From the NCBI GenBank assembly GCA_945890895.1, contig CAMDDG010000025.1:1-32322 (forward strand): DNA of 32,322 nt, in the 5' to 3' direction. This DNA is from Chitinophaga pinensis (lineage in GTDB: Bacteria; Bacteroidota; Bacteroidia; NS11-12g; UBA955). The position numbers were made by a program, and so were the translations under genes. This document shows positions 8,040-15,784 of this stretch, one piece after another. Every line of letters starts with the position of its first letter. Positions within the stretch are counted from its first letter, which is position 1. The notes beneath the pieces were generated by a model. It was not told the DNA's origin and did no database searches. It saw nothing but the letters and a program-made list of their open reading frames with translations.

Positions 8040-9224
8040 TTATAAAAATGAATTGTACAAATCAATCAATTTCTGAGATTCGTTTTTCCAGCTCCAAATT
8101 TCGCGAGCTTTGATGCAATTTTCAACGCATTCCTGATATATTTCGTCGTTTTTCATCAACATTCTCAGTTTTTCCGCAATAACAGTATCGTTTAGCTCTG
8201 CCACCAATCCTACCTTAAATTCTTGAGTTAATGCCACATACTCTGGAAAATCATTAATCAGGGAAGGCAATTTGGCTTCTACATAATCAAAAAACTTGTT
8301 GTTCAAGGACAGGTAGTAGCTTAGCCCCTCGTTTTCACTTACATTGTATCCCATACGCGCTTTTCGGGTTATTTGGGGAAGCAGTTCCGGACGCACAAAT
8401 CCCATGAAATGCACTCGATCTTGGAGTCGATTGTCGCGCACAAATTGTTTCAATTCCGCTTCAACATCCCCCGAACCTACGAGCAACAAGGGAAATTCTT
8501 CCTGGATTAATATGCGGAGCAATCGCTCTAAGCCTCTACCTTGATTTAACGCACCTTGGTAGAGAATGAAGGTTCCGTCGTTGAAGGGAATTTGTGGGAT
8601 GTTCGATTCTGCTGCATTTGCAGTTTTCGATTTGGCTGTATTCGAGGTTTTCGAATCTGAAGCAACTGAGTTTAATTCAATAATTCCAAAATTCGATTCC
8701 GCTGACAACGACATGGGCATATTCCGAATTACTTCTACTTTTCTGTGATACTTTTGTTGGAAGTAATCCGCTAGTGCCGATCCAACGGTGTAAATTAAAT
8801 CGGCTTTTTTGAAAATCCTTCGTTCCACCCAGAACCAAATACGCTGCACCATTTTTCGGTTGCGCACTTCCGGAACCATGGGAAACAGTTCATGTGCATC
8901 GTATACCAAATAAATGGATCGGAAGTTTTTCATGAAAATTCCCGGTAATGCCGTGTCTAAATCAATCACGCACAAAAGGTCCATTTTCAAAAACAACAAA
9001 TAAAACCATAAACGCAAGTTGTACTCAAGGTAAAAGAATTTCCCCCGTTGAAAGATACAATTCAATCGGGTTTGTTTGAATGTGCGTTCTAAAAGTTCGG
9101 AAGAATTGGATTTTTTTCTTCCAATAAGTTCTACCTCCCAGCCAGCCGCTTGCAATGTGGAACAAATTCGAATCATCCGTTGATCGGTGTTCAAATCGTT
9201 GGTAACACAAAAAACAGCCTTCAT
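8040..9224 (-). CDS. Glycosyltransferase, GT4 family, with low-complexity linker insert
   Basis: A 394-residue GT-B glycosyltransferase. The N-terminal domain starts KAVFCVTNDLNTDQRMIRICSTL and includes VYDAHELFPMVPEVRNRKMVQRIW. The C-terminal donor domain begins GTFILYQGALNQGRGLERLLR and includes LLVGSGDVEAELKQFV, VHFMGFV and ENEGLSYYLSLNNKFFDYVEA, the position of the family's EX7E donor-binding motif. Residues about 174-208 between the domains are a Ser/Asn/Ala/Lys-rich stretch (LNSVASDSKTSNTAKSK) encoded by degenerate 15-base repeats and unlike the rest of the protein. The ATG overlaps the recQ stop by four bases (ATGA), so the gene is translationally coupled to recQ. Substrate is unknown; a surface polysaccharide role is inferred. 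Confidence 0.83.
   Translation of the reverse strand: MKAVFCVTNDLNTDQRMIRICSTLQAAGWEVELIGRKKSNSSELLERTFKQTRLNCIFQRGKFFYLEYNLRLWFYLLFLKMDLLCVIDLDTALPGIFMKNFRSIYLVYDAHELFPMVPEVRNRKMVQRIWFWVERRIFKKADLIYTVGSALADYFQQKYHRKVEVIRNMPMSLSAESNFGIIELNSVASDSKTSNTAKSKTANAAESNIPQIPFNDGTFILYQGALNQGRGLERLLRILIQEEFPLLLVGSGDVEAELKQFVRDNRLQDRVHFMGFVRPELLPQITRKARMGYNVSENEGLSYYLSLNNKFFDYVEAKLPSLINDFPEYVALTQEFKVGLVAELNDTVIAEKLRMLMKNDEIYQECVENCIKAREIWSWKNESQKLIDLYNSFL
8601..8705. repeat. Degenerate 15-base repeat encoding glycosyltransferase linker
   Basis: Seven consecutive ~15-base segments contain recurring TTCGA/GATTC words (for example ATTTGCAGTTTTCGA and TTTGGCTGTATTCGA). They are in frame in the glycosyltransferase and encode five-residue blocks rich in Ser, Asn and Ala. 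The spacing of the words varies (9, 15, 24 bases). It looks like a noncoding-type repeat that grew inside an interdomain linker. Confidence 0.5.
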
Positions 9225-11119
9225 GAAGGCGGCAAAGTTAAACGATTATCTGGGTTTTTCACGATTTCACCCGAATCCAACAAGTCATTCAAAACATGTG
9301 AAAATTCTTTTCTGTATGTATATGGAAAATAATCCATCAAACGTTTTAGAGAAATACCGGGTTGAACCCGTTTCAATAAATCTTTCCGAATCCAATCTGC
9401 ATCAATTGGGAGGCGCTTGGATTCGCACAAATCGCAATTCAAACAGTTTCCTTGAGGTCTGCTGGTAAAATACTCAACCCAAAAATCCGACCTACAATGC
9501 TGAATTTGTGTGTATTCTTGCAATTTACTTAAACTATCTGTCCGCATTTTTTTAAGCTGTAACACCCGTTTCATGTTAAATGATGGATACATACTTCGGG
9601 GTTCCAACAACAGCAACATGGGCGCATCCGTTTGTTCCACATAATCAATCAATCCTACTTTGTGCAATTTGTTGAGTTGTAAACGCAATTCGTCTTCCGT
9701 TTTCCGAATTTTCTTGGACAAATTCAATTCAATAATTGAAGTGTAGTGTTCAAAAACCCCACTAAAAGAGCGCAACAACACGTCCAAAATGCCTTCATAT
9801 TGCGGATAGCGTATTTTGAAATCATACACTTCGGTGTATTCTGCTAAAAATTTAAATCTCGACGGGGTTTTCATCCCTTCGCTCAGCTCCCATTGACCTA
9901 GCTTCTCGATGGTTTTGATGGCTGCATAGAACTCCGAGTGAGGAATTTTATACTGATCGGCAATCCGAGTCCAAGGAGCGGGAAAAACTTGATCTTGTCC
10001 CTGCCCCGGCAATACGCCTATTCCGTTCATCAGTGCGTGATACGTTCTTTTTAATTGATCTTCCGGGGGATGTTGAGACTGAATCAACTCCAATGCGCGC
10101 TTCCAATCGCTGTTGTGATGAAAAAGAATGCAATAGCTTAAATTTCCGTCACGACCAGCCCGACCCGCTTCTTGATAATAATCTTCCGGGGTAGAACTGG
10201 GTGTAAAATGATATACATATCTAACGTCGGGTTTATCAACTCCCATACCAAAAGCATTGGTGCAAACCATTACGCGTACTCTATTTTGAATCCATTCTTG
10301 TTGTTTAATGGCCCGCTCTTGCGAGGGCAATCCACCGTGATAAAAATGAACTGAAATCCCTTCCCCAGAAATCAAAGAAGCCAAATCTTGCACCTCTTTC
10401 CGGGTGTTGGCAAACACAATGCTCGAACCTTGTGTGATTTTTAATGCGTGTATGAGCAATCCGCGCTTGTTTTCTGTTTCAAGTACTTTAAAATTCAAAT
10501 TCGGTCTACCAAATGCCCCTTGGTACACTTGAGCATTCCGCATGTTCAAGCCCTCAACTATTTCTTTCTGAATCCATGAAGGTGCGCTTGCTGTAAACGC
10601 TGCGACCGGGGTTTTCGGGGGAAGTAATTGGCGGATGGTGTGTATTTTCTGAAATGATGGACGAAAATCTTTTCCCCACATAGATATGCAATGAGCTTCG
10701 TCAATGACCAGCAACGAGATGCGTAAATTGGGAATGTATCCCGCAAAATTTTCGGAAATGGCTCTTTCCGGTGAAATATACAGAAACGAATAATGTCCCT
10801 GCAATGCATTTTCTAAGATGTTTTTAACTTCACCGCGACTTTGTCCTGAATTCATAAAAGCCGCACTGATACCTCGTTTTTTTAAACCATCTACTTGATC
10901 TTTCATTAAGGCAATCAAGGGTGAAATCACCAGCGTTAGTCCGGGCAACAGCATCCCCGGCACTTGAAAGCAAATGCTTTTTCCCCCACCGGTGGGCAAT
11001 AATGCTAGGGTATCGTTTCCAGCAAGGATGGAATCAATAATGTTTCTTTGTCCCGGACGAAACTCGCCATATCCCCAATATTCTTTTAATATATCTTCCG
11101 GACTTTTTTGAGGAATCAT
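9221..11119 (-). CDS. recQ: ATP-dependent DNA helicase RecQ
   Basis: A 632-residue superfamily 2 helicase that unwinds DNA 3' to 5' in recombination and fork repair. Residues 18-26 give the motif 0 region (GEFRPGQ), residues 42-48 the Walker A (PTGGGKS), residues 140-143 the DEAH box followed by CISMWGKDFRPSF, the RecQ aromatic-rich loop. GMGVDKPDVRYVYHF and EDYYQEAGRAGRDG are motifs V and VI. Zinc ligands appear as C542, C559, C562 and C565 (HCRSDF... then NCLNCDLC). A winged-helix-like segment precedes the zinc cysteines and another short one follows; there is no recognisable HRDC domain. This arrangement is that of the second, shorter RecQ type common in Bacteroidota. It starts one base past the end of the HTH regulator gene and overlaps the glycosyltransferase downstream by four bases, so all three are probably one operon. 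Confidence 0.93.
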   Translation of the reverse strand: MIPQKSPEDILKEYWGYGEFRPGQRNIIDSILAGNDTLALLPTGGGKSICFQVPGMLLPGLTLVISPLIALMKDQVDGLKKRGISAAFMNSGQSRGEVKNILENALQGHYSFLYISPERAISENFAGYIPNLRISLLVIDEAHCISMWGKDFRPSFQKIHTIRQLLPPKTPVAAFTASAPSWIQKEIVEGLNMRNAQVYQGAFGRPNLNFKVLETENKRGLLIHALKITQGSSIVFANTRKEVQDLASLISGEGISVHFYHGGLPSQERAIKQQEWIQNRVRVMVCTNAFGMGVDKPDVRYVYHFTPSSTPEDYYQEAGRAGRDGNLSYCILFHHNSDWKRALELIQSQHPPEDQLKRTYHALMNGIGVLPGQGQDQVFPAPWTRIADQYKIPHSEFYAAIKTIEKLGQWELSEGMKTPSRFKFLAEYTEVYDFKIRYPQYEGILDVLLRSFSGVFEHYTSIIELNLSKKIRKTEDELRLQLNKLHKVGLIDYVEQTDAPMLLLLEPRSMYPSFNMKRVLQLKKMRTDSLSKLQEYTQIQHCRSDFWVEYFTSRPQGNCLNCDLCESKRLPIDADWIRKDLLKRVQPGISLKRLMDYFPYTYRKEFSHVLNDLLDSGEIVKNPDNRLTLPPS

Positions 11120-11120
11120 A

Positions 11121-12113
11121 TCAAATCATGCGTTGCAGATCTTCGATTTGTTTGGTAAGAATGGAGAAATACTGATTTCTACGACGTTCGGAAATGGAAG
11201 AAATTAGTTCGCTGTTGTATATAATGTTCTTCAACCATTCTTGAGTTTGCTCGTTGAATAAATTGTTTTTGGTTTGGATGAAATTGAATGAATTGTAAGA
11301 TAAGTAGGTTGCGTTCTGTCCCTCCGAGCTCAGAAATACACAATTATTTCCAATCATAACATTACACACATATAAGGTATAATCGATATCGGTAAATGAA
11401 TTGGTTAGTGGATTGAATTTCTTTCCTTCTTTGGCTTGATTTTTCAACATTTCCACTTGGGTAAACAAGTCATCGACCACCATTTTGATGGTGTCTTTTG
11501 AATTGAAATAACCGGTAGTTACGTAGTATTCAATTTGTTTAATGGTCGATTTCAATGTGTCTTCATGCCAGATTTCTGTTGAAGGGATGCTTAAAAATTC
11601 CTTTCTCACCGAGGGAACTTCTTCCAACCAACCGGAAGGCACTTGAACATCTTCTACATTCAGATCTTTTAATTTGGGATTGGCCAAAATCGATTTATTC
11701 CAGTAAACCATTTTAAATCGTGCCAATGAGGGTAAAAAGAAATGGTAAAATACCGGTAAATCTTCCGCTGCATACGTAATTTGATGTGATTTCCATTGGC
11801 GAATCCATTGCAAATCGCCGTACAATACTTTCAAATAACTGGTAAATGAGCTGGTATCTTTCGATAGATCGTTGGCCCTAAAGGTAATTAAACTCGATTG
11901 ATTGGAAGTTAAATCACTCAAAGGGATACTGAATGATTGACATAATGTTACTACCTCTTCCAGAGAGAAATCGGTTTCGCCTCTAAGTCTTCGATATGCA
12001 CTATCGGAACTTAAATTGAGTATGGCAGCCACTTCTTCCGCCAGATTTATGTGGGAAGGAACTGCGGTTTTAACTAGTTCTACAAAGGCTAATTGATGAG
12101 GTCTAATGGTCAT
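11121..12113 (-). CDS. HTH transcriptional regulator of unknown target, BetR-like N-terminus
   Basis: A 330-residue protein. Residues about 20-70 form a Cro/CI-like helix-turn-helix: LAEEVAAILNLSSDSAYRRLRGETDFSLEEVVTLCQSFSIPLSDL. The remaining 260 residues are mostly helical with no domain I recognise and no cysteine-rich or receiver motif; they may sense a ligand or dimerise. Similar HTH proteins with long unassigned C-termini occur in Bacteroidota and are sometimes annotated as BetR-domain regulators. It is the first gene of the unit with recQ (one base apart) and the glycosyltransferase, and it faces a divergent secreted CsgG-like gene 144 bases away, a likely regulatory target by position only. 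Confidence 0.7.
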   Translation of the reverse strand: MTIRPHQLAFVELVKTAVPSHINLAEEVAAILNLSSDSAYRRLRGETDFSLEEVVTLCQSFSIPLSDLTSNQSSLITFRANDLSKDTSSFTSYLKVLYGDLQWIRQWKSHQITYAAEDLPVFYHFFLPSLARFKMVYWNKSILANPKLKDLNVEDVQVPSGWLEEVPSVRKEFLSIPSTEIWHEDTLKSTIKQIEYYVTTGYFNSKDTIKMVVDDLFTQVEMLKNQAKEGKKFNPLTNSFTDIDYTLYVCNVMIGNNCVFLSSEGQNATYLSYNSFNFIQTKNNLFNEQTQEWLKNIIYNSELISSISERRRNQYFSILTKQIEDLQRMI

Positions 12114-12257
12114 ATTCGAAGGATTTTCAATAATACGAATAGTTTTTTTGATTTCATTTACGGAAAAATCCTAAAAATAATTTTTGTTTTTGCATTTTTC
12201 CATTTTTTCCCCGTTGGTAAGCACTCCATCTTTGCTGTCACCAAACCATTAAAAAAT

Positions 12258-13445
12258 ATGAAAACACGATTTTTCACTCAATTCAAAAACGGACTTGCTG
12301 TAAGTTTAATGACCCTAGTTGGATTTGTTTCAACACCCACCTCTGCACAGTCCTCCGGATTACTATCCCCCAAACCCAGCATCGCTATTGTTGATTTTGA
12401 TGTCCGCGGTTACAAAATGAGTCAACAACAAGCCATTCAATTTGTAATAAACGAGCTAATTCGTGTAGAAAAGTTCGAAGTCATGGATAAATACGACATC
12501 GAATATTTGGTAAAACGCGATACATTGGATGTGAACGCTTGTTTTTCAAAAATCTGTTTGACCGGTATCGGAAACAAATTGGGAGTGGATAAAATGTTTA
12601 CCGGAAGTATTGCGCAACTGGGCGATAATTTAAATGTCACAGTGCGTATTCTCGATGTAAAAACCGGAGTATTTGAAGCCACTAAAGTAAAAGAGTTTTT
12701 AAATATTTCTGGAAATGAATTTCAAATGATTCGAATTTGCATCAATGAAATATTTGGCATCCCCAATGAAGCAGATTTAGTAAGTAAATTGACAAAGAAA
12801 ACCGATTTCGACAATACCATCAATAACCCCTACACGTTAAGATTAAAGGCAGATGGACCGAGAATGGGTATGACGTATGCAACAGGTTATTTGGCCGATG
12901 TTCTAACAGGACCTAAAAAAGATGGTGGATACGACGGAAATCAATACATGTTCCAATTCGGTTATCAAATTGAAAAACAATATTTAAATGAAGGTAATTT
13001 CCAAGCACTTTTCGAAGTTATTCCTATGGTTTCTGGATTGGACCAAGGACAGTTCATTCCATCACTAACGCTATTAAATGGATTGAGAAACAACGTAAAT
13101 GGCTGGGAATTTGCATTTGGTCCTACGTTTGCGATTTCAAAATACAGCGATGGCTACATATTGAATGAGGGCACGGATAAACAAAAATTTGTAATCAACA
13201 TTCAAGACCCAAGCTATGGATCTTTAGCTGATGAAGCAACAGCAATGGGTTCTACCATTGAAAAACGCCCCGATTCAAGAGGCACAACCGGTATCAGTTA
13301 TGGATTTCTTTTTGCGGCTGGTAAAACATTTAAGTCAGGTAAACTGAACTTGCCTGTAAACATTTATGTTGTACCGAGTAAAAATGGAGCTCGATTTGGT
13401 ATTTCCATGGGCTGGAACGGTAAAGACCGATACGAGGCAAAATAA
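12258..13445 (+). CDS. Secreted CsgG/TolB-N-like protein with beta-rich C-terminus
   Basis: A 395-residue exported protein. I chose the ATG at 12258 because a signal peptide follows it (MKTRFFTQFKNGLAVSLMTL, cleavage near SAQ); the longer open frame upstream is an implausible extension running into the divergent regulator. Residues about 38-150 resemble the alpha/beta fold of CsgG and related periplasmic assembly proteins: PSIAIVDFDVRGYKMS, FEVMDKYDIEYLVK, a CFSKIC pair, then LGVDKMFTGSIAQLGDNLNVTVRILDVKTG. The C-terminal half alternates hydrophobic strands with turns (LRLKADGPRMGM to ISMGWNGKDRYEAK), which suggests a small outer-membrane barrel or beta sandwich. The role is unknown; an envelope function is inferred. 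A terminator-like hairpin follows. Confidence 0.65.
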   Translation: MKTRFFTQFKNGLAVSLMTLVGFVSTPTSAQSSGLLSPKPSIAIVDFDVRGYKMSQQQAIQFVINELIRVEKFEVMDKYDIEYLVKRDTLDVNACFSKICLTGIGNKLGVDKMFTGSIAQLGDNLNVTVRILDVKTGVFEATKVKEFLNISGNEFQMIRICINEIFGIPNEADLVSKLTKKTDFDNTINNPYTLRLKADGPRMGMTYATGYLADVLTGPKKDGGYDGNQYMFQFGYQIEKQYLNEGNFQALFEVIPMVSGLDQGQFIPSLTLLNGLRNNVNGWEFAFGPTFAISKYSDGYILNEGTDKQKFVINIQDPSYGSLADEATAMGSTIEKRPDSRGTTGISYGFLFAAGKTFKSGKLNLPVNIYVVPSKNGARFGISMGWNGKDRYEAK

Positions 13446-13475
13446 TCTCTCAAATCTTATTCTCTCGAATCTTAT
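13446..13475. repeat. Two 15-base direct repeats after the CsgG-like gene
   Basis: TCTCTCAAATCTTAT is followed directly by TCTCTCGAATCTTAT, identical at 14 of 15 positions. A diverged third copy (CTTCGGAATCTAAT) follows. It begins one base after the stop codon. Confidence 0.7.
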
Positions 13476-13490
13476 ATAACTTCGGAATCT

Positions 13491-13520
13491 AATTCCTCAA
13501 GATGAAAATCTTGGGGAATT
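13491..13520 (+). terminator. Probable terminator hairpin of the CsgG-like gene
   Basis: A 13-base stem (AATTCCTCAAGAT and ATCTTGGGGAATT, one T-G wobble) closes a GAAA tetraloop, 45 bases after the stop codon. It is followed by TTCCATTTTA, a weak T-rich tail, so termination may be partial. lolD converges from the other side. Confidence 0.65.
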
Positions 13521-13549
13521 TTCCATTTTAAAACGAATTATGAAAAAAT

Positions 13550-13646
13550 ACTCCGTGAAAATTCAAATAAGATAATACACAGGAAATACTCCGTGTAATT
13601 TCAAATGAGATATTACCTGGGAAACACTCGGTGAAATTTATTCTTC
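13550..13646. repeat. 38-base tandem repeat, 2.5 copies
   Basis: Copies begin at 13550, 13588 and 13626 with the shared word ACTC(C/G)GTG. The first two are full 38-base copies; the core words ACTCCGTG, TTTCAAAT/ATTCAAAT and GAGATA/AAGATA line up. The third is cut after about 21 bases and runs into the last codons of lolD. No spacers separate the copies, so it is not a CRISPR array. Confidence 0.8.
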
Positions 13647-14291
13647 TAGATGGCCGTCTTTTAATTTTATTTGTCGGTCGGCCATTTGTGCCAATTCTGG
13701 ATTGTGAGTAACAATGGCGAATGTTAAATCAAAGTCGTCTCTCATTTTAAAAAACAGCTCATGAATAAATCGAGCATTTTTCGTATCCAAGTTTCCACTG
13801 GGTTCGTCGGCCAAAATAAATTTCGGTTTCATTGCCAGAGCTCGAGCAATGGCTACACGTTGCTGTTCACCACCAGAAAGTTCAGAAGGTTTGTGCTCGA
13901 AACGATGTCCCAATCCCAAATATTCTAACATTTCTTTAGCACCTTGTTTGGCTTTTGTGATGGATTCTCCGGAAATCAAGCGTGGAATCATGGCATTTTC
14001 AACAGATGTTAATTCCGGAATTAATTGATGAAATTGAAAAACAAACCCAATATTTCGGTTTCGAAATTCCGAAAGAGCATTTCCTTTGAGTTGAGTGATA
14101 TCTTGTCCAAAAATGGAAACCGCACCAGAAGAAGGTTGATCTAAGGTTCCTAGAATATGCAAAAGCGTACTCTTTCCAGCACCGCTTTCGCCGGTTATAC
14201 ACACAATTTCTTTGGGTGAAATCTCAAGGTTGATGGACTTTAAGACCTCAACTTGTTGGTAATTTTTAACTAGATTCGTACAAGAAATCAT
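13638..14291 (-). CDS. lolD: ABC transporter ATPase, LolD/MacB type
   Basis: A 217-residue ATP-binding subunit, the usual length for LolD, which powers release of lipoproteins from the inner membrane. The Walker A is GESGAGKST (residues 34-42), the Q-loop region reads [15 protein letters not shown], the signature is LSGGEQQR, the Walker B is FILADEP, the D-loop SGNLDT and the switch His lies in IVTHN. The [14 protein letters not shown] stretch after the Q-loop is typical of the LolD/MacB/FtsE group. I chose ATG 14291 over a GTG directly before it. No permease gene is adjacent, as is often seen for lolD in Bacteroidota, so the exact partner (LolCE or a MacB-like permease) is inferred. It diverges from sucC. 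Confidence 0.8.
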   Translation of the reverse strand: MISCTNLVKNYQQVEVLKSINLEISPKEIVCITGESGAGKSTLLHILGTLDQPSSGAVSIFGQDITQLKGNALSEFRNRNIGFVFQFHQLIPELTSVENAMIPRLISGESITKAKQGAKEMLEYLGLGHRFEHKPSELSGGEQQRVAIARALAMKPKFILADEPSGNLDTKNARFIHELFFKMRDDFDLTFAIVTHNPELAQMADRQIKLKDGHLEE

Positions 14292-14308
14292 CACTTTTCT
14301 TAAAATAA

Positions 14309-14341
14309 TTGTCGAAATGGCTTCAAAGTTAGTTATTTTCG
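14309..14341 (+). promoter_or_regulatory. Candidate sucC promoter
   Basis: TATTTTCG at 14334-14341 fits the Bacteroidota -7 consensus TAnnTTTG with one change, and TTG at 14309-14311 lies 22 bases upstream as a -33 element. Transcription would start near 14346 and leave a leader of about 30 bases before the ATG at 14375. The lpd gene carries a very similar TATCTTCGCAT element. Confidence 0.5.
14324..14331 (-). promoter_or_regulatory. -7 element of lolD promoter
   Basis: The minus strand reads TAACTTTG, an exact TAnnTTTG match, 32 bases before the lolD ATG. It lies inside the span of the sucC promoter, so the two divergent promoters overlap. Confidence 0.5.
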
Positions 14342-14374
14342 CACCTGAATTTGAACTAATTCAAATCGATTCAT

Positions 14375-15601
14375 ATGAATATTCACGAATATCAAGCCAA
14401 AGAGATTTTAAAAAAGTACGGAGTTGCAGTTCAAAACGGATTTGTTGCCGAAACTCCTGAAGAAGCAAAAGCGGCCGCTGAACGCGTACGCGATGAGTTC
14501 GGTAGCGACTGGTCGGTTGTGAAAGCACAAATTCACGCCGGTGGCCGTGGTAAAGGAAAGATTGTAGGCACTGAACACCGAGGCGTGCAAGTGGCTAAAT
14601 CCCCTGAAAAAGCAGCAGAAATTGCACAAAATCTTTTGGGTGGAACCTTGGTTACTATTCAAACCGGAGAAGCAGGTAAAGTAGTTAACAAAGTTTTGGT
14701 AGCTCAAGACGTGTTTTACCCAGGCGAATTTGAGCCAAAAGAATACTACATGAGCGTGTTGTTGGATCGTCAGAAAAAACAAAACGTAATTATTTATACC
14801 ACAGAAGGTGGAATGGATATTGAAGAAGTTGCAGAAAAACACCCGGAGAAAATTTTCAAAGAGTGGATTCACCCTTCTACTGGTCTTCAACCCTTCCAAG
14901 CACGAAAAATTGCTTTCAACTTAGGTTTGGAAGGTAAAGCATTCAAAGAAATGGTTACTTTCGTTTCTGCTCTTTACCGTGCTTACGAAGAAACAGATTC
15001 TGCAATGTTTGAAATCAACCCAGTATTGAAAACTTCCGATGAAAAAATTATCGCAGTTGATGCAAAAGTGAACCTTGACGATAACGCACTTTACCGTCAT
15101 AAAGACTTCATGGAGTTACGCGATCTAGCAGAAGAAGATCCTACCGAAGTTGAAGCGGGTAAATTCAATTTGAACTACGTAAAATTGGATGGTAACGTAG
15201 GTTGTATGGTTAACGGTGCTGGTTTGGCAATGGCTACTATGGACATTATTAAATTGAGCGGTGGAGAGCCTGCAAACTTCTTAGATGTTGGAGGAACTGC
15301 AAACGCTGAAACCGTTGAAGCTGGTTTCCGTATCATCATGAGCGATCCTAACGTTAAAGCCATCTTAATCAATATTTTTGGTGGTATTGTTCGTTGCGAC
15401 CGCGTTGCTAATGGTGTTGTAGAAGCTTACAAAAAAATTGGCGATGTGAAAATTCCAATTATTGTTCGTTTGCAAGGTACCAATGCTGAAGAAGCAAAAC
15501 GCATTATCGACGAAAGCGGATTGAAAGTGTACTCTGCAATTGTATTAAAAGATGCTGCTGCTTTAGTAAAACAAGTATTGACCGAAGGCGCTCAAGCTTA
15601 A
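14375..15601 (+). CDS. sucC: Succinyl-CoA ligase [ADP-forming] beta subunit
   Basis: A 408-residue subunit of the TCA-cycle enzyme that converts succinyl-CoA to succinate with formation of ATP or GTP. The N-terminal ATP-grasp domain starts [17 protein letters not shown] and contains the phosphate-binding GGRGKGKI; metal and substrate residues sit in FEINPVLKT and the following [12 protein letters not shown]. The C-terminal flavodoxin-like domain has [29 protein letters not shown] and [16 protein letters not shown]. It is slightly longer than the E. coli protein (388) because of an insertion around residues 110-150, normal for this phylum. The alpha subunit gene sucD is not beside it, so the subunits are encoded separately. 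A long-loop terminator follows. Confidence 0.96.
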   Translation: MNIHEYQAKEILKKYGVAVQNGFVAETPEEAKAAAERVRDEFGSDWSVVKAQIHAGGRGKGKIVGTEHRGVQVAKSPEKAAEIAQNLLGGTLVTIQTGEAGKVVNKVLVAQDVFYPGEFEPKEYYMSVLLDRQKKQNVIIYTTEGGMDIEEVAEKHPEKIFKEWIHPSTGLQPFQARKIAFNLGLEGKAFKEMVTFVSALYRAYEETDSAMFEINPVLKTSDEKIIAVDAKVNLDDNALYRHKDFMELRDLAEEDPTEVEAGKFNLNYVKLDGNVGCMVNGAGLAMATMDIIKLSGGEPANFLDVGGTANAETVEAGFRIIMSDPNVKAILINIFGGIVRCDRVANGVVEAYKKIGDVKIPIIVRLQGTNAEEAKRIIDESGLKVYSAIVLKDAAALVKQVLTEGAQA

Positions 15602-15622
15602 AATTATTTACACGTAATAACC

Positions 15623-15697
15623 ACATTGCTGTAATTTGATATGTCAACTGATGCATTTATCCGCTCAGAGGAAATCAAATTGCAGCAATGTTTTTTT
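15623..15697 (+). terminator. sucC terminator, long-loop hairpin
   Basis: An 18-base stem, ACATTGCTGTAATTTGAT pairing with ATCAAATTGCAGCAATGT (one T-G wobble), encloses a loop of 33 bases and is followed by seven T residues. The stem is strong; the loop is longer than usual. Confidence 0.85.
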
Positions 15698-15784
15698 ATG
15701 CCCTAAATACAATCAATTAACATCCATATCCATCGATCCGTCTTTATTTCTGATCCAATATCCAATTCATCGAATCACTGAATT

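Noticed and set aside
9221..12113. Defence system built on the HTH regulator and RecQ-type helicase
   Set aside because: The helicase is an ordinary RecQ, the neighbours are glycosyltransferases, and there is no nuclease, effector or mobile-element context.
12093..12257. N-terminal extension of the CsgG-like protein by 55 residues
   Set aside because: It would overlap the divergent regulator start and place a good signal peptide in the middle; the ATG at 12258 is better.
13550..13646. CRISPR array
   Set aside because: The 38-base copies are directly adjacent with no spacers, and no cas genes are present.
14408..14899. 163-codon minus-strand open frame opposite sucC
   Set aside because: It lies wholly within sucC, a certain gene; its Phe/Cys-rich translation is typical of an antisense shadow.
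15641..15706. 21-codon open frame after sucC
   Set aside because: It lies within the sucC terminator hairpin and is probably chance.
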